Origin: Gemmatimonadota bacterium
GTDB taxonomy: Bacteria > JAAXHH01
Direction of reading: 5' to 3'
NCBI GenBank assembly: GCA_026706345.1
Contig: JAPOYX010000216.1
Span: forward strand, 19,267-83,266
DNA length: 64,000 nucleotides
This document shows positions 52,600 to 62,612 of the stretch, one piece after another. The number at the start of each line of letters is the position of its first letter. Within the stretch, counting starts at the first letter, position 1. A program made the position numbers and the translations under genes. The notes beneath the pieces were generated by a model. The model did no database searches. It was not told where the DNA came from and saw only the letters and a list, made by a program, of their open reading frames with translations.

Positions 52600-53253
52600 T
52601 TATCCCTGACGCCGGGACGCGGCCCATGCCGCGCGAAGCGTGGAAGGGGAAAGGACGAACCGGACGGTGGGTAAGAGTAGGGTCACGGGCACGATGCGGA
52701 CCTCGCCCTGGCCGTCCAGTTCGAATACGGCTTCATTGAATTCGGGTTCGACGAGAAACCTGACGCGCTTCGCGCCTTGAAGGAATCCGGTGGCTGCGCA
52801 GATACTTCCCCAGAGGCGCCCGGTGTCACAGGGATTGTCCAGCCCGATGCGGCCGGCGACACGCAAAGACACGAAATGCACGCACCTCGTCATGTCTCGC
52901 AGGAACCTCAACACGCCCCGGATAAATCCCTTGCTCTTCAGCAACTTGCGGAACCGTTTCGCCGGGGCACGCGATGCCTTGCGCGGCGCTTCCCCGGACG
53001 AATCGTCCGGTTCAGGCGCCGCCGTGGCCGGCCTCCTTCTCCGCCTTCTTCTCCTTTTCGTACGCTCACCGTCTCCCGCCATGGAAGGCGTGAAACGGAG
53101 CAGTCCGAACAGCCAACCGATCGTGATTCTGGCGGAGAATGCTTCCCGCCGAACGATCGAGAAGGAGATCGTCACGGGCGAAGCAAGCAGAAACAGGACC
53201 GCGAGCACACACGCGGCAGGTATGATGAGTACCGGTTCGAAATTCGGGGCCAC
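52600..53253 (-). CDS. DUF2953 protein (YtfI-like)
   Basis: A 217-residue protein with an N-terminal hydrophobic segment (about 8-28), a very basic and acidic linker (KRRRRRRRRPATAAPEPDD near 66-85), and a C-terminal domain with VAGRIGLDNPCDTGRLWGSI, the DUF2953 signature. It starts at GTG 53253, 3 bp after the gerW stop. DUF2953 is paired with GerW/YtfJ also in Bacillus (ytfI-ytfJ), so the two may act together. Function unknown. Confidence 0.82.
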   Translation of the reverse strand: MAPNFEPVLIIPAACVLAVLFLLASPVTISFSIVRREAFSARITIGWLFGLLRFTPSMAGDGERTKRRRRRRRRPATAAPEPDDSSGEAPRKASRAPAKRFRKLLKSKGFIRGVLRFLRDMTRCVHFVSLRVAGRIGLDNPCDTGRLWGSICAATGFLQGAKRVRFLVEPEFNEAVFELDGQGEVRIVPVTLLLPTVRFVLSPSTLRAAWAASRRQG

Positions 53254-53256
53254 GGC

Positions 53257-53613
53257 TCAGCTTTCTTTACGTTCGCCCGGCTTCGTGAATCGGTCCAGTA
53301 CGGACTTCATCAGGTCGGCCACGGTGTGTGCGGCCGAGGATACGCCTGACTGGCCCGACATGCGTTCCAGGCGGACGTCGCCATCCTTGACGACCAGGAC
53401 GGCGACAGGTTGCACACCCCCGCCGCCGCCGGTGCCGCTGCGTCCGCCGTCTTTGTCCTGGGCCCCGCCGCCGCCGAATCCGAATCCGGTTTTCACCAGC
53501 GGGATGACAGTCGTATTATCAACCTCCACCGGGTCGCCCACGACGGACTGCGCCTTGGCCATTTCCCTGAGCTCGCCCAGGGTGGTTTTGACCAGATTTT
53601 CCAGATCTGCCAT
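53257..53613 (-). CDS. GerW/YtfJ-family protein
   Basis: A 118-residue protein with the GerW pattern: VVGDPVEVDNTTVIPLVKTG, a FGFGGGGAQDK-type glycine loop, then VQPVAVLVVKDGDVRLERMS. In Bacillus, YtfJ (GerW) affects spore germination, but homologues also occur in non-sporulating bacteria, and no other sporulation gene is here. It is 3 bp before the DUF2953 gene, a conserved pairing. Confidence 0.9.
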   Translation of the reverse strand: MADLENLVKTTLGELREMAKAQSVVGDPVEVDNTTVIPLVKTGFGFGGGGAQDKDGGRSGTGGGGGVQPVAVLVVKDGDVRLERMSGQSGVSSAAHTVADLMKSVLDRFTKPGERKES

Positions 53614-53733
53614 GCATGTTCTCCCATTTGTTCATGCGGTCCCGGTCGTCCAGGGAACCAGGTTGACGCGGCGTACAGCCGAGACGCCGCCGCGACACTC
53701 CCCTTCCGCGCGCATACGCGCATGCGGCGGCCG

Positions 53734-54396
53734 TCAGTCGCCCCACAACTCTTCCAGGCGGCGGTCCCGGCCGCAGTTGTACCGGTAGAACTTGTACCGC
53801 AACGGATTCTTGATGTAATAGTCCTGGTGGTATTCTTCCGCCTTGTAGAACACGGAAGCCGGGGTAACCTCGGTCACCACGCGAGCGAAACGGCCGGAAT
53901 CGATCCATTTCTGTTTCGAGGCCTCGGCCAGCGCTTTCTGTTCGGCGTTGTGATAGAAAATCCCCGCGCGGTACTGGCTGCCCTTGTCGCAGAACTGGCG
54001 GTCGTCCACCGTGGGATCGATGTTCATCCAGAATACGTCCAGCAGTTCCTGGTACGTGATCTTCGCCGGATCGTAACGGACTTCCATGGCCTCCGTATGA
54101 CCGGTGCCGCCGGCGGATACTTCGCCGTAGCTCGGATTGCGCACGTGACCGCCGATGTACCCCACGATGGTGGAAACGACACCGTCCAGTTCGTCATAGG
54201 GCGGTTCCATGCACCAGAAACAGCCGCCGGCGAAAGTAGCCAGCGCGTAATCGCCGCTCTGATCGGTCTGCATGGCCTCGCCGGTTTCTCCGGACCGCGG
54301 CTCCGGGCCTGTCTTCGAATGGGCGACAGCATATACGGTAAATGCGAACAGTCCAGCGGCCAGCACGGTTAGCAGCGTGTGTTTTGCATTTAACAT
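53734..54396 (-). CDS. msrA: Peptide methionine sulfoxide reductase MsrA, exported
   Basis: MsrA reduces methionine-S-sulfoxide. The 220-residue protein starts with a signal-like segment (LLTVLAAGLFAFTVYAVAHS, about 8-27). The catalytic Cys59 lies in FAGGCFWCMEPPYDELDGVV. RNPSYGEVSAGGTGHTEAME, DPTVDDRQFCDKGSQYRAGI and EEYHQDYYIKNPLRYKFYRY complete the family. The export signal suggests envelope repair of oxidised proteins. It lies downstream of the GerW/DUF2953 pair's start region on the same strand. Confidence 0.94.
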   Translation of the reverse strand: MLNAKHTLLTVLAAGLFAFTVYAVAHSKTGPEPRSGETGEAMQTDQSGDYALATFAGGCFWCMEPPYDELDGVVSTIVGYIGGHVRNPSYGEVSAGGTGHTEAMEVRYDPAKITYQELLDVFWMNIDPTVDDRQFCDKGSQYRAGIFYHNAEQKALAEASKQKWIDSGRFARVVTEVTPASVFYKAEEYHQDYYIKNPLRYKFYRYNCGRDRRLEELWGD

Positions 54397-54447
54397 GGCC
54401 TCTCCTTTCTATCGGGCGCGTCCAGCTGTTCCCAACCGGGACTCATC

Positions 54448-57400
54448 CTATCCGAACAGGCCCATTTGTTTCGACGGCCTCGGTTTCGCCTTTCTCCGCC
54501 GCCGACCCGGTCCACGCGTTTTATCGTACTGCTTCAACTGTTCTTCGATATCGGTCAGGAATGGCGACGGCCGGGTCGAGCGCACCTCGCCGAACAGCAT
54601 GCGCTTCTTCGACCGTACGAGGTAAAGCCGTTCCCTGGCGCGGGTCATGGCCACGTAAAACAGGCGGCGTTCCTCCTCCACGTCGGACTCCATGCCGCCT
54701 TGTTGCAGGGGCACCAGACCGTCCTCGCAGCCCACGACGAATACGACCGGGAATTCCAGCCCCTTGGCCGCGTGAAGGGTCATGAGATTCACATGCTCCG
54801 CCACTTCTCCGTAGGCATCGTATTCCTGGCTGAGCAGCAGCTTGTCGAGCAGGACCGCCAGATCCGCCTCGATTCGGGCGCACCGGATCAGCTCGCGCAG
54901 ACTGTCGTCCGCCCTGGGATAGCGCCATTTCATTTTATCCCAGACGGAAGTGCGGGCCAGGTTTTTCAATACGTCGGCCGCCGTGTTTTTCTCCAGGCCG
55001 GCGTTAATGGCGTTCAGGTCGTCCAACAGGGCTTCCACGCCGGCCCTGGATCGCTTCATGAGCAGGCGCGGCCGGTCCATCAGGTCCCGCACATGGTCGA
55101 TCGTGATCTGCGTGCGCTGATTCCAGATACCTTCGATGAGCTCCACGGTCCGGTCTCCCAGTCCGTCAATCATCGACGACAGACACCGCAGCGCCGACGC
55201 GGTGGTGACGGCCCGCGTGGTCCGTCCGTCGCCCAGTTGAAGCAGGGTGACCATCTCCTGTACGCCCGGCCGGTTGATGAGGGACGTGTCGCCAGCGACC
55301 TGGTAAGGAATCCCGCTGCGTTCGAAGGCCTCTATCAGGGCCGTATTCTGGCTCTTCGTCCGGTACAGTACGGCGACGTCTCCGAAGGATCGTTCCTCGT
55401 CCGGATCCGTCCCGCCTTCCAGGCGGCCCGAGTCCTGGGAGAAGAGGCTGGTTCCGCCCGCCAGTCGTTCGATCTGGTGTACGACGTACTCGGCCTCGGC
55501 CTTGTCCGATCGGGTTTCTTTGATGACGAGGCGCCCCTGGACGTAGAGCGCGGCGACCAGGGGGGGCGCCGTAGACTGGCTGGAGGCGCCCATGACCTGC
55601 GACGAGGCGTCGAGGAGGGAAGCCGCGGAACGGTAGTTCTCCTTGAGGTACTGTACCCGCGCACCGGGGAAATCGTCCGCGAATGAATGGAAATACCGGA
55701 TGTCCGCTCCGCGAAATCCGTATATGGCCTGGTTGGGATCACCAATGGCGGTGATTCGCGCGCCACCTTCCGCCAGGATCTTCAGCAGGGCGTGCTGGGC
55801 TGGATTGATGTCCTGGTATTCGTCCACGAAAACGTAGCGGAACCGCTCGTGCACGCTATTCCGGAACCGCTCGTCCGATCGGAGCAGCTTGGTGGTCTCC
55901 AGGATGACGTCGTCGAAGTCCAGCAGCCCATGTCTGCGCAGGAGGCGGGTATAGGCCGAAACCGCTTCCGGGATTTCACCGCTTCGATCCGATGCCTTCC
56001 ACCGGGCTACCTCTTCCAGCCGCCGCCTGCGCTGCGCGGCGTTGTCCCGCGGCCACTGCGCGCGGGCCAGTCGGTCCTGGTCGTCGGGCGTCGCCACGCT
56101 CAGGCTGAACGGGATGCTCGTATGGCGCGACCATTGGCGCATAAGGGCGAGGCAGATCCCGTGAAACGTGCCGACCATGGCCTCCTCGGCCTGGCCGTCG
56201 AGGAGGCTTTCCAGCCGCGTCTTCATTTCGCCGGCGGCCTTGTTGGTGAAGGTCACGGCCAGCATCCGTCCGGGTGTGGTTTCATGCCGCGCCAGGTAAG
56301 CCATGCGGTGGGTGAGCGTGTGGGTTTTTCCGGTGCCGGGCCCCGCCACGATAAGGAGATGGCCCTCGCGATGCCTTACGGCCTTCCGTTGGTCTTCGTT
56401 GAGGCGGCCGTCATCCGATGCCGCGTTTTCCGGTGTCCCGGGCGCCTCGAGCACGGCCACGGAAGACAGGGTTCCGTGAGGCTCCGGCTCCGGCGCCGCG
56501 GCCGCCGGAGCCGCGGGTTCCACGAACTCCGACAGGACCGGCGGTTTATCTGCGACCTCAACCGTCCCATTGGTGCGTATCGGCGTCTCTTCCTCCCTCT
56601 CCGGCGCCGCTTCCTCCCTCTCCGGCGTATCTTTCGGCCTGTTCTCGCGGGACGGTGCTTTCGCTTCCACGGGCAGTTCGTCCAGCAGGGCGATCTGCGT
56701 ATCGCCGCCCAGACGGTCCGCCTGGTTAAACAACTTGATCACCCCGTAATCTCCGTCATACCCCGGCAGGATATCCACCTCGCCGACCCGCATGCGTCGA
56801 ATGCCTTCGGCGATCAACGGCCCCGCCTCCTGTTCGATGTCATCTTCGGGAACGTCCAGGAGTATCTTGAGTTCGCTGCCCAGGCGCGCGAGCATGGCCT
56901 GATAGACCAGGTCCACCGTTTTGGATCCGGCGCCGACCTGTTTCGCCTCGCCGATGATCTCGGGGAGGGGAATCACACTGAAGAAATGGCGCGCGCGAGC
57001 GGGTCTTTTCCCTTCGGGCCGGTCCGCGAGCTCTTCCACGCGGGCCATGACGCCCACGGTCACGGCCTTGCCGCATTCCGGGCACCGTCCATCCGCGGCA
57101 ATAGTCTCCCGGGGATGCATCCTTCTCCTGCACTTCCTGTGTCCGTCGTAGTGATACTTGCCCTCTTCGGGATAGAACTCCACCGTCCCCGTCAGCCCGG
57201 TGTCTTCCGGATCGGAGAGGGCGCTGTAGATCGCGGGATAGTCGCAGGACGTATCGAACAGGGTGGTTTCCCTGCCCAGCTTCCCGGGCGAATGGGCGTC
57301 GGAGTTCGATACGAGCACGTAGGGGTCGAGCTGTTCCAGCCTCCAGTTCATGAGCGGGTCGGACGACAGGCCGGTTTCGACCGCGAAGATATGCTCCGTG

Positions 57401-57966
57401 AGATCGCCGTAGCAGTCCGATATCCGGTCGAATCCCCCCTTGGAACCCAGGGCGGAAAACCAGGGCGTCCAGACGTGTGCCGGGATGAGACAGGCCATCG
57501 GATCGGTCTCCAGGGTGATCTCCAGCAGGTCCCGGGAGTCCAGCCCCAGGATGGGCCGACCGTCCGACCGGATATTGCCGATGGCGCCCAGGCGGGCCTG
57601 TAGCGACCTGGCGGCTTCGAATCCCGGCGCAAAAATGATATTGTGTACCTTTCGGACGCCGCCGAGCCGCTTGTAGATGTTCGAGATCTCGACCGTCAGC
57701 ATAAATCGGACCGGCGCCCGGCAGGCAGCCGGCACCTGGTCGGTCATCGCCTTTTCGAGATCGGGTTTCAGCCGGAACAACCCTTCCTCGGCCGGTTGCA
57801 GTTTCTCCTCCAGCTCGTCCATCCAGCCAGGATGGACGAAGTCCCCGGTACCCACCACGCGGATTCCCTTCAACTGGGCCCACTTGTACAGGTGCTCCAG
57901 GTTCAGATTCTTGCTGGTCGCCCGGGAGTAATGGGAGTGGAGATGCAGATCGGCGTGGAAGGGCAA
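54448..57966 (-). CDS. PHP-domain and UvrD/Rep helicase fusion protein
   Basis: A 1172-residue fusion. Residues 1-420 form a PHP phosphoesterase module of the TIGR00375 type: MPFHADLHLHSHYSRATSKN with metal His residues, PAHVWTPWF, NSDAHSPGKLGRE, and a CPECGKAV zinc-like turn near 295-302. After an acidic and Ala/Pro-rich linker (about 440-520) comes a superfamily 1 helicase: LNEDQRKAVRHREGHLLIVA, Walker A GPGTGKTHTLTHRMA (542-556), RYVFVDEYQDINPAQHALLK, AIGDPNQAIYGFRGADIRYF, VTLLQLGD, LMTLHAAKGLEFPVVFVVGC and LFYVAMTRARERLYL. The start appears to be TTG 57966. It probably unwinds DNA in repair, with the PHP part's job unknown. Confidence 0.92.
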   Translation of the reverse strand: MPFHADLHLHSHYSRATSKNLNLEHLYKWAQLKGIRVVGTGDFVHPGWMDELEEKLQPAEEGLFRLKPDLEKAMTDQVPAACRAPVRFMLTVEISNIYKRLGGVRKVHNIIFAPGFEAARSLQARLGAIGNIRSDGRPILGLDSRDLLEITLETDPMACLIPAHVWTPWFSALGSKGGFDRISDCYGDLTEHIFAVETGLSSDPLMNWRLEQLDPYVLVSNSDAHSPGKLGRETTLFDTSCDYPAIYSALSDPEDTGLTGTVEFYPEEGKYHYDGHRKCRRRMHPRETIAADGRCPECGKAVTVGVMARVEELADRPEGKRPARARHFFSVIPLPEIIGEAKQVGAGSKTVDLVYQAMLARLGSELKILLDVPEDDIEQEAGPLIAEGIRRMRVGEVDILPGYDGDYGVIKLFNQADRLGGDTQIALLDELPVEAKAPSRENRPKDTPEREEAAPEREEETPIRTNGTVEVADKPPVLSEFVEPAAPAAAAPEPEPHGTLSSVAVLEAPGTPENAASDDGRLNEDQRKAVRHREGHLLIVAGPGTGKTHTLTHRMAYLARHETTPGRMLAVTFTNKAAGEMKTRLESLLDGQAEEAMVGTFHGICLALMRQWSRHTSIPFSLSVATPDDQDRLARAQWPRDNAAQRRRRLEEVARWKASDRSGEIPEAVSAYTRLLRRHGLLDFDDVILETTKLLRSDERFRNSVHERFRYVFVDEYQDINPAQHALLKILAEGGARITAIGDPNQAIYGFRGADIRYFHSFADDFPGARVQYLKENYRSAASLLDASSQVMGASSQSTAPPLVAALYVQGRLVIKETRSDKAEAEYVVHQIERLAGGTSLFSQDSGRLEGGTDPDEERSFGDVAVLYRTKSQNTALIEAFERSGIPYQVAGDTSLINRPGVQEMVTLLQLGDGRTTRAVTTASALRCLSSMIDGLGDRTVELIEGIWNQRTQITIDHVRDLMDRPRLLMKRSRAGVEALLDDLNAINAGLEKNTAADVLKNLARTSVWDKMKWRYPRADDSLRELIRCARIEADLAVLLDKLLLSQEYDAYGEVAEHVNLMTLHAAKGLEFPVVFVVGCEDGLVPLQQGGMESDVEEERRLFYVAMTRARERLYLVRSKKRMLFGEVRSTRPSPFLTDIEEQLKQYDKTRGPGRRRRKAKPRPSKQMGLFG

Positions 57967-58122
57967 GGAGTCCCCCTATGCGTTGACCCATCGCGGATTC
58001 CATCCGCCGGAAGCGCTCCGTTCCAGGTCCTTCCGGCGTTACCGCGCCTGTTGGAAAGATGGGGGAACATGCGGGTACAGGCAAGGAGTTTGTATAGCGC
58101 GGGACGTGCCCGGGACATGCGG

Positions 58123-61100
58123 TCAGGAAGCCGGGGTCTCGACCGCTTCGGCGGATTCCAGGACCTGTCCTCTCAGCCTGTTCCGGGCGCGGGCCACGAC
58201 GGCGAGGCCGTCTTCGAGGATGTAGTAGCAGATGGGTACGAGGATCAGTGTAATGGCCGTCGCAAAGAGCACGCCGAATCCCAGGGATATGGCCATGGGG
58301 ATGAGGAACTGCGCCTGCAGGCTCTTCTCCAGCAGGATGGGCGTCAGTCCCGCGAAGGTCGTGAGCGAGGTCAGCAGCACGGGCCGGAAACGGGCGACTC
58401 CCGCGTTCCGGATGATCTCGTGCAGATCCGCGCCCTCGCCTGCGCGTTCGCGCCCGCGGTTGATGAAGTCCACCAGTACCAGGCTGTCGTTCACGACGAC
58501 GCCGGAAAGCGCGACGATGCCGAACAGGGAGAGGAGCGAAATCGCGAATCCCATGATCAGGTGTCCCATCACCGCGCCAACGATGCCGAAGGGAATGACG
58601 CTCATGATGATCATGGGCTGCACGTAGGACTTGAAGGGGATGGCCAGCAGTCCGTAGATCACGAGCAGGGCGACCATGAAGCCGAAGGTCAGGCTTTCGA
58701 TGGACTCCTGCTGGTTGCGTTGCTGTCCCTCCAGCGTGTAGGTCAGGCCGGGGTACCTGGCCATGAGCGACGGAAGATAGGACGAGGTCAGGTCGTTGAT
58801 GATGTCATTTGAACTGGCCACGGCATCGTTCACATCGGCGGTGACGGTGATGACGCGCTTGCGGTCCGTGCGCCGGATACTTGAGTAGCCCCTGCCCATT
58901 TCCGCCCGCGCGGCGAGCGAGAAGGGGACCTCGATTCCTGCCGGGGTTCGTATCCGCATGTTCTCCATGTCGCCCAGGGACCGTCTTTCCGATTCGGGAT
59001 AACGCACCATCACGCGCACGTCGTCCCGGCCCCGCTGAATGCGCTGCGCTTCCTCCCCGTAGAAAGCTTGGCGCACCTGGCGGGAGAGCCCCGCCATGGT
59101 GATGCCGAGGGCCTCGCCTTCGGGTGTGACGTGCAACCTGATCTCCTGCTTGCCGGGCCGGAAATCATCGGCCACGTCCACGACGCCGTCGTAATTGGCC
59201 ACCGCCCGTTTCAGTTCCGCGGTCGCCTGCAACAGGTCATCGGGATCTGTACTGGACAGTTCGATGTTGATCGCCTCGCCCACGTTGAACAGGGAGGACG
59301 TGAACGAGAGTTCCACCACATCCGGGATCGGACCGATGAGCTCCCGCCAGCGGTTCACGATTTCCTCGCCGCTTATACTCCTCGTCTCCGAAGGCGCCAG
59401 ACCTAGTACGACTTCCCCTATGTGGGACGACCGGTCGGATACCGTGAGGCTTCCCGCATTCTGCTCGGCGCGAGCCGCGTTCGGCTGTTGGCCGATGGCC
59501 GACATGATGTTCACTATGACCCCGTCGTCGCTTTCTGGCTCATCCGGGGAGAACTCCTTGCCGAGCTGGTTTCGCAGTTGAACGGCACTGTCCTCGATCT
59601 GCGAAATGTACCGGTCGGTGACCTCCGCGGGGGTGCCCTGCGCGAGGGTAAGGTGGGCCGACACGAATTCGTTTTCTACCGGAGGGAAAAACACGAAACG
59701 CAGGATGCCGCCGGCCACGATCCCGATAGTAAGGATGATAGCGCCTACGCCGATGGAAAGCGTGACGTACCGCCAGGCGAGGGCCTTCTGCAACAGGGGA
59801 ACATAGGCGCCTTCCACGAAGCGCCGGAGCAGCCGGGCCACGTTGTCCTGGAGATCATGAAGCCACTTGTCGGCGTAGAAGAGCGCCAGGTAGAAGGGCC
59901 TGACCAGCAGGAAGGTACGGGGCAGCGGGCTGTCCTTTTGCCTGGGCTGCCCGTGGCGCAGGTGGGTCGGCAGAATGAGCAGGGACTCGACCAGGGAAAA
60001 AAGCAGCATGAGGATGATTACGATGGGGAAGACCTCGAAGAATTTCCCCATGAGCCCCTCCACGAAAAACATCGGAGAGAAAGCGACGATAGTCGTCAAA
60101 ACCGCGAAAGTGATCGGCTTGGCGATTTCCTGGACGCCCACCCGGGCGGCCTCCGCGGGTTCCATGCCCCTTTCCTGGTGCGCGTAGATGTTTTCCCCGG
60201 CGATGATGGCGTCGTCCACCACGATGCCGAGCACCATGATGAAGGCGAAAAGCGAAAGCATGTTGATGGAAGCATCCAGGATCGGCATCATCCAGAAGGT
60301 GCCGAGAAAGCAGATGACGATCCCCATGGCGACCCAGAACGCCAGCCGGATACGCAGGAACAGAGCCAGGCAGAGAAAGACGAGCAGGAACCCCAGCTGG
60401 CCGTTGTTGATCATCAGGTCGAGACGGCTCTCCAGGAGCCGGGACTGGTCCTGCCAGGAGATCAGCTCAACGCCGTCCGGGAGTTCCGCCTGTTTCTCCT
60501 CCACGTACCGATGTACGGCGCCGGAAACATCCAGGATGTTCTCGTTGCCCACACGGTACACCTGGACCAGGGCGGCCGGCTTTCCGTCGAAACGGGAGGA
60601 TATGTCCGTTTCGGCGAAGCCGTCGACGACCCGCGCCACGTGGCTGAGCAGGAGGCGGGTGCCGTCGGGGCGGGACCGCAGCACGATCCGGTCGAATTCG
60701 GCTCCGACGAGGGCCTGCCCCTTCGAACGAAGCAGGATCTCGCCGCCGGGTGTCTTCACCGAACCGCCGGGCAGGTCGAGCGAGGAATTGCGCACGGCGC
60801 TGACGACTTCGGTGAACGTGAGTCCGTAACGGCGCAGCGCGGCTTCCGATACCTCGATCGAAATCTCGTACGGCCGGACGCTTGCCAATTGCACGTAGCT
60901 GATCTCGGGCTGGGCCAGCAGGTCTTCCCGGATCTCCTCGGCGAGCCGTTTCATGGAGGACTCGTCCAGGTTCCCGGCTACGGCGACGTCGATGACCTGG
61001 CGCCGGAAGATGATCTCCTGGATGACCGGCTTTTCCGTTTCCTCGGGAAAGGTGTCGATGGCGTCCACGCGGGACTTCAGGTCGTGGACCAGCGTGCGGG

Positions 61101-61404
61101 CGTCGGCGTCGGGGTCCACTTCGACCAGGATCCTCCCGATCCCTTCCGACGCGTTGGAACTCAGCTTCTTGATGCCGTCCAGGTCCTGGATGGCCTCCTC
61201 AACGCGGACGCATACCGCTTCCTCCACCTCGGCCGGGGCCGCTCCAAGGTAGCGGATCGTGATGACGACGATATCGGTCTCGAACTCGGGAAAGATCTCG
61301 ACCTTGATCCGTGAGATCATCAGCAGTCCGCCCACGATGATCGTCATCATGAGCAGGTTGGCCGCCACGTTGTTCCGGGCGAACCAGGCCAGTACGTAGT
61401 TCAT
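58123..61404 (-). CDS. RND efflux permease (AcrB/HAE1 type)
   Basis: A 1093-residue proton-driven RND pump with a 12-helix plan. It has WFARNNVAANLLMMTIIVGG at the N-terminus, the first large periplasmic loop, VLGIVVDDAIIAGENIYAHQ with the paired Asp residues of the proton relay near 400, a second repeat half, and VALSGVVVNDSLVLVDFINR near the end. HAE1-type pumps export drugs, lipids or toxic compounds. Its ATG overlaps the adaptor stop by 4 bp (ATGA), so the operon is channel-adaptor-pump. No local regulator is visible. Confidence 0.93.
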   Translation of the reverse strand: MNYVLAWFARNNVAANLLMMTIIVGGLLMISRIKVEIFPEFETDIVVITIRYLGAAPAEVEEAVCVRVEEAIQDLDGIKKLSSNASEGIGRILVEVDPDADARTLVHDLKSRVDAIDTFPEETEKPVIQEIIFRRQVIDVAVAGNLDESSMKRLAEEIREDLLAQPEISYVQLASVRPYEISIEVSEAALRRYGLTFTEVVSAVRNSSLDLPGGSVKTPGGEILLRSKGQALVGAEFDRIVLRSRPDGTRLLLSHVARVVDGFAETDISSRFDGKPAALVQVYRVGNENILDVSGAVHRYVEEKQAELPDGVELISWQDQSRLLESRLDLMINNGQLGFLLVFLCLALFLRIRLAFWVAMGIVICFLGTFWMMPILDASINMLSLFAFIMVLGIVVDDAIIAGENIYAHQERGMEPAEAARVGVQEIAKPITFAVLTTIVAFSPMFFVEGLMGKFFEVFPIVIILMLLFSLVESLLILPTHLRHGQPRQKDSPLPRTFLLVRPFYLALFYADKWLHDLQDNVARLLRRFVEGAYVPLLQKALAWRYVTLSIGVGAIILTIGIVAGGILRFVFFPPVENEFVSAHLTLAQGTPAEVTDRYISQIEDSAVQLRNQLGKEFSPDEPESDDGVIVNIMSAIGQQPNAARAEQNAGSLTVSDRSSHIGEVVLGLAPSETRSISGEEIVNRWRELIGPIPDVVELSFTSSLFNVGEAINIELSSTDPDDLLQATAELKRAVANYDGVVDVADDFRPGKQEIRLHVTPEGEALGITMAGLSRQVRQAFYGEEAQRIQRGRDDVRVMVRYPESERRSLGDMENMRIRTPAGIEVPFSLAARAEMGRGYSSIRRTDRKRVITVTADVNDAVASSNDIINDLTSSYLPSLMARYPGLTYTLEGQQRNQQESIESLTFGFMVALLVIYGLLAIPFKSYVQPMIIMSVIPFGIVGAVMGHLIMGFAISLLSLFGIVALSGVVVNDSLVLVDFINRGRERAGEGADLHEIIRNAGVARFRPVLLTSLTTFAGLTPILLEKSLQAQFLIPMAISLGFGVLFATAITLILVPICYYILEDGLAVVARARNRLRGQVLESAEAVETPAS

Positions 61405-62609
61405 TTACCCGTGCCTTCCTGTTCCTGTACGACCGGTCCGGACGAACTCGAATCAAGTATGCGCACTTCCATTCCGTCCACCTGGGTCTCCAGGGCGGAC
61501 AGGCAGACGCGTTCGCCCGTTTCGATTCCGCTCAGGATGAGCACCCGGTCCGACTCTATCCTCAGTACCTCCACGTTGCGGAACCGGAGCCTGTTCTCTT
61601 CATCGATCACGCCGATCCGGTTTTCGCCATGCATGGCCGTCCGGGGCAATGCCGCCACGTCGGGATAGTGCTTGCCAAGGATCTCCGCTTCGATGAACAT
61701 GCCGATGCCCAGGGGCGGCCGGTCGGGATTCGCGCCACGGCCATAGGGATTCTGTACTCTGGCCACGGCGTAGACCATCCGGCTCATGGGATCGATCTCG
61801 CCTTCCATGCGAACCACCCTGCCGTTCCAACTGTGTTGCCGGCCGGCGAACTCGGTGCTGATCACGACAGGAGGGCCGGCGGCCCGGCCCGTCTCGCCGC
61901 GGAATTGCATGGGCGTGTCGAAAAACGCCAGTTCTTCGTCGGGTATGGGCAGCCGGATTTCGGCGTAATTGATGGCGTAGATGGTCGCCAGCGCCTCGCC
62001 CCGGCGGAGGAACTGCCCGACATCCACGTTTTTCTTCCTCACTCTGCCGGCGTACGGAGCGCGAATCTCCGTCCGTTCCAGATTGAGCTTCGCTTGTTCA
62101 AGCGCCGCGACCGAAGCTTCCAGGTTGGCGCGGGCCTGGGCAAGCTGGGGTTCCCGCAACACCAACGGCATGGGCGCGCCCGAGCCCAGCCGGCGCCATT
62201 CGTCCTGGGCCAGGCGGGCTTCTTCCTGCTCAATCTGCATTGCGGTGGCGAACCGGGCCGTATCCGCGGCGGCCCGCGTGACCGCCAGTTCCGCGTCGCG
62301 CGGGTCGAGGCGCACCAGCAGTTCGTCTTCTTCGAAGAATCCACCGGGTACGAAGGAGGGCGAAACGTAGACGATCTGGCCGTCCGTCTCCGCCGAGAGC
62401 GCGCTTTCGGTCCTCGGCATCACGGCGCCCTGGGACCGCACGGTGAGCTGTACCGTGTCCAGGATCGCGGTGGTTGCGCGAACCAGCGGCGGTGGCACTG
62501 CCGGCGGCTTGCTCTCCACGACGGGCCTGCTGCGGACCAGGAATACCAGGATCAGCAGCGATCCAAGGATGATGGCCAGCGGAAGAAATACCTTAACCCA
62601 TTTGTTCAT
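61401..62609 (-). CDS. RND periplasmic adaptor (membrane fusion protein)
   Basis: A 402-residue adaptor with one N-terminal anchor helix (about 8-26), a biotinyl-lipoyl-like domain, a helical hairpin, and beta-barrel domains. RATTAILDTVQLTVRSQGAV and ALSAETDGQIVYVSPSFVPG carry the barrel-sandwich, and EIRAPYAGRVRKKNVDVGQF is the matching second half. It links the inner-membrane pump to the outer channel. The stop overlaps the pump start; the channel gene is 3 bp upstream. Confidence 0.9.
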   Translation of the reverse strand: MNKWVKVFLPLAIILGSLLILVFLVRSRPVVESKPPAVPPPLVRATTAILDTVQLTVRSQGAVMPRTESALSAETDGQIVYVSPSFVPGGFFEEDELLVRLDPRDAELAVTRAAADTARFATAMQIEQEEARLAQDEWRRLGSGAPMPLVLREPQLAQARANLEASVAALEQAKLNLERTEIRAPYAGRVRKKNVDVGQFLRRGEALATIYAINYAEIRLPIPDEELAFFDTPMQFRGETGRAAGPPVVISTEFAGRQHSWNGRVVRMEGEIDPMSRMVYAVARVQNPYGRGANPDRPPLGIGMFIEAEILGKHYPDVAALPRTAMHGENRIGVIDEENRLRFRNVEVLRIESDRVLILSGIETGERVCLSALETQVDGMEVRILDSSSSGPVVQEQEGTGK

Positions 62610-62612
62610 CCC

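Noticed and set aside
55687-57603. 638-codon plus-strand frame opposite the PHP-UvrD gene
   Set aside because: Antisense shadow; the helicase motifs lie on the other strand.
59422-61314. 630-codon plus-strand frame opposite the RND pump
   Set aside because: Antisense shadow of a clear RND gene, with His/Asp/Gln-rich repetitive composition.
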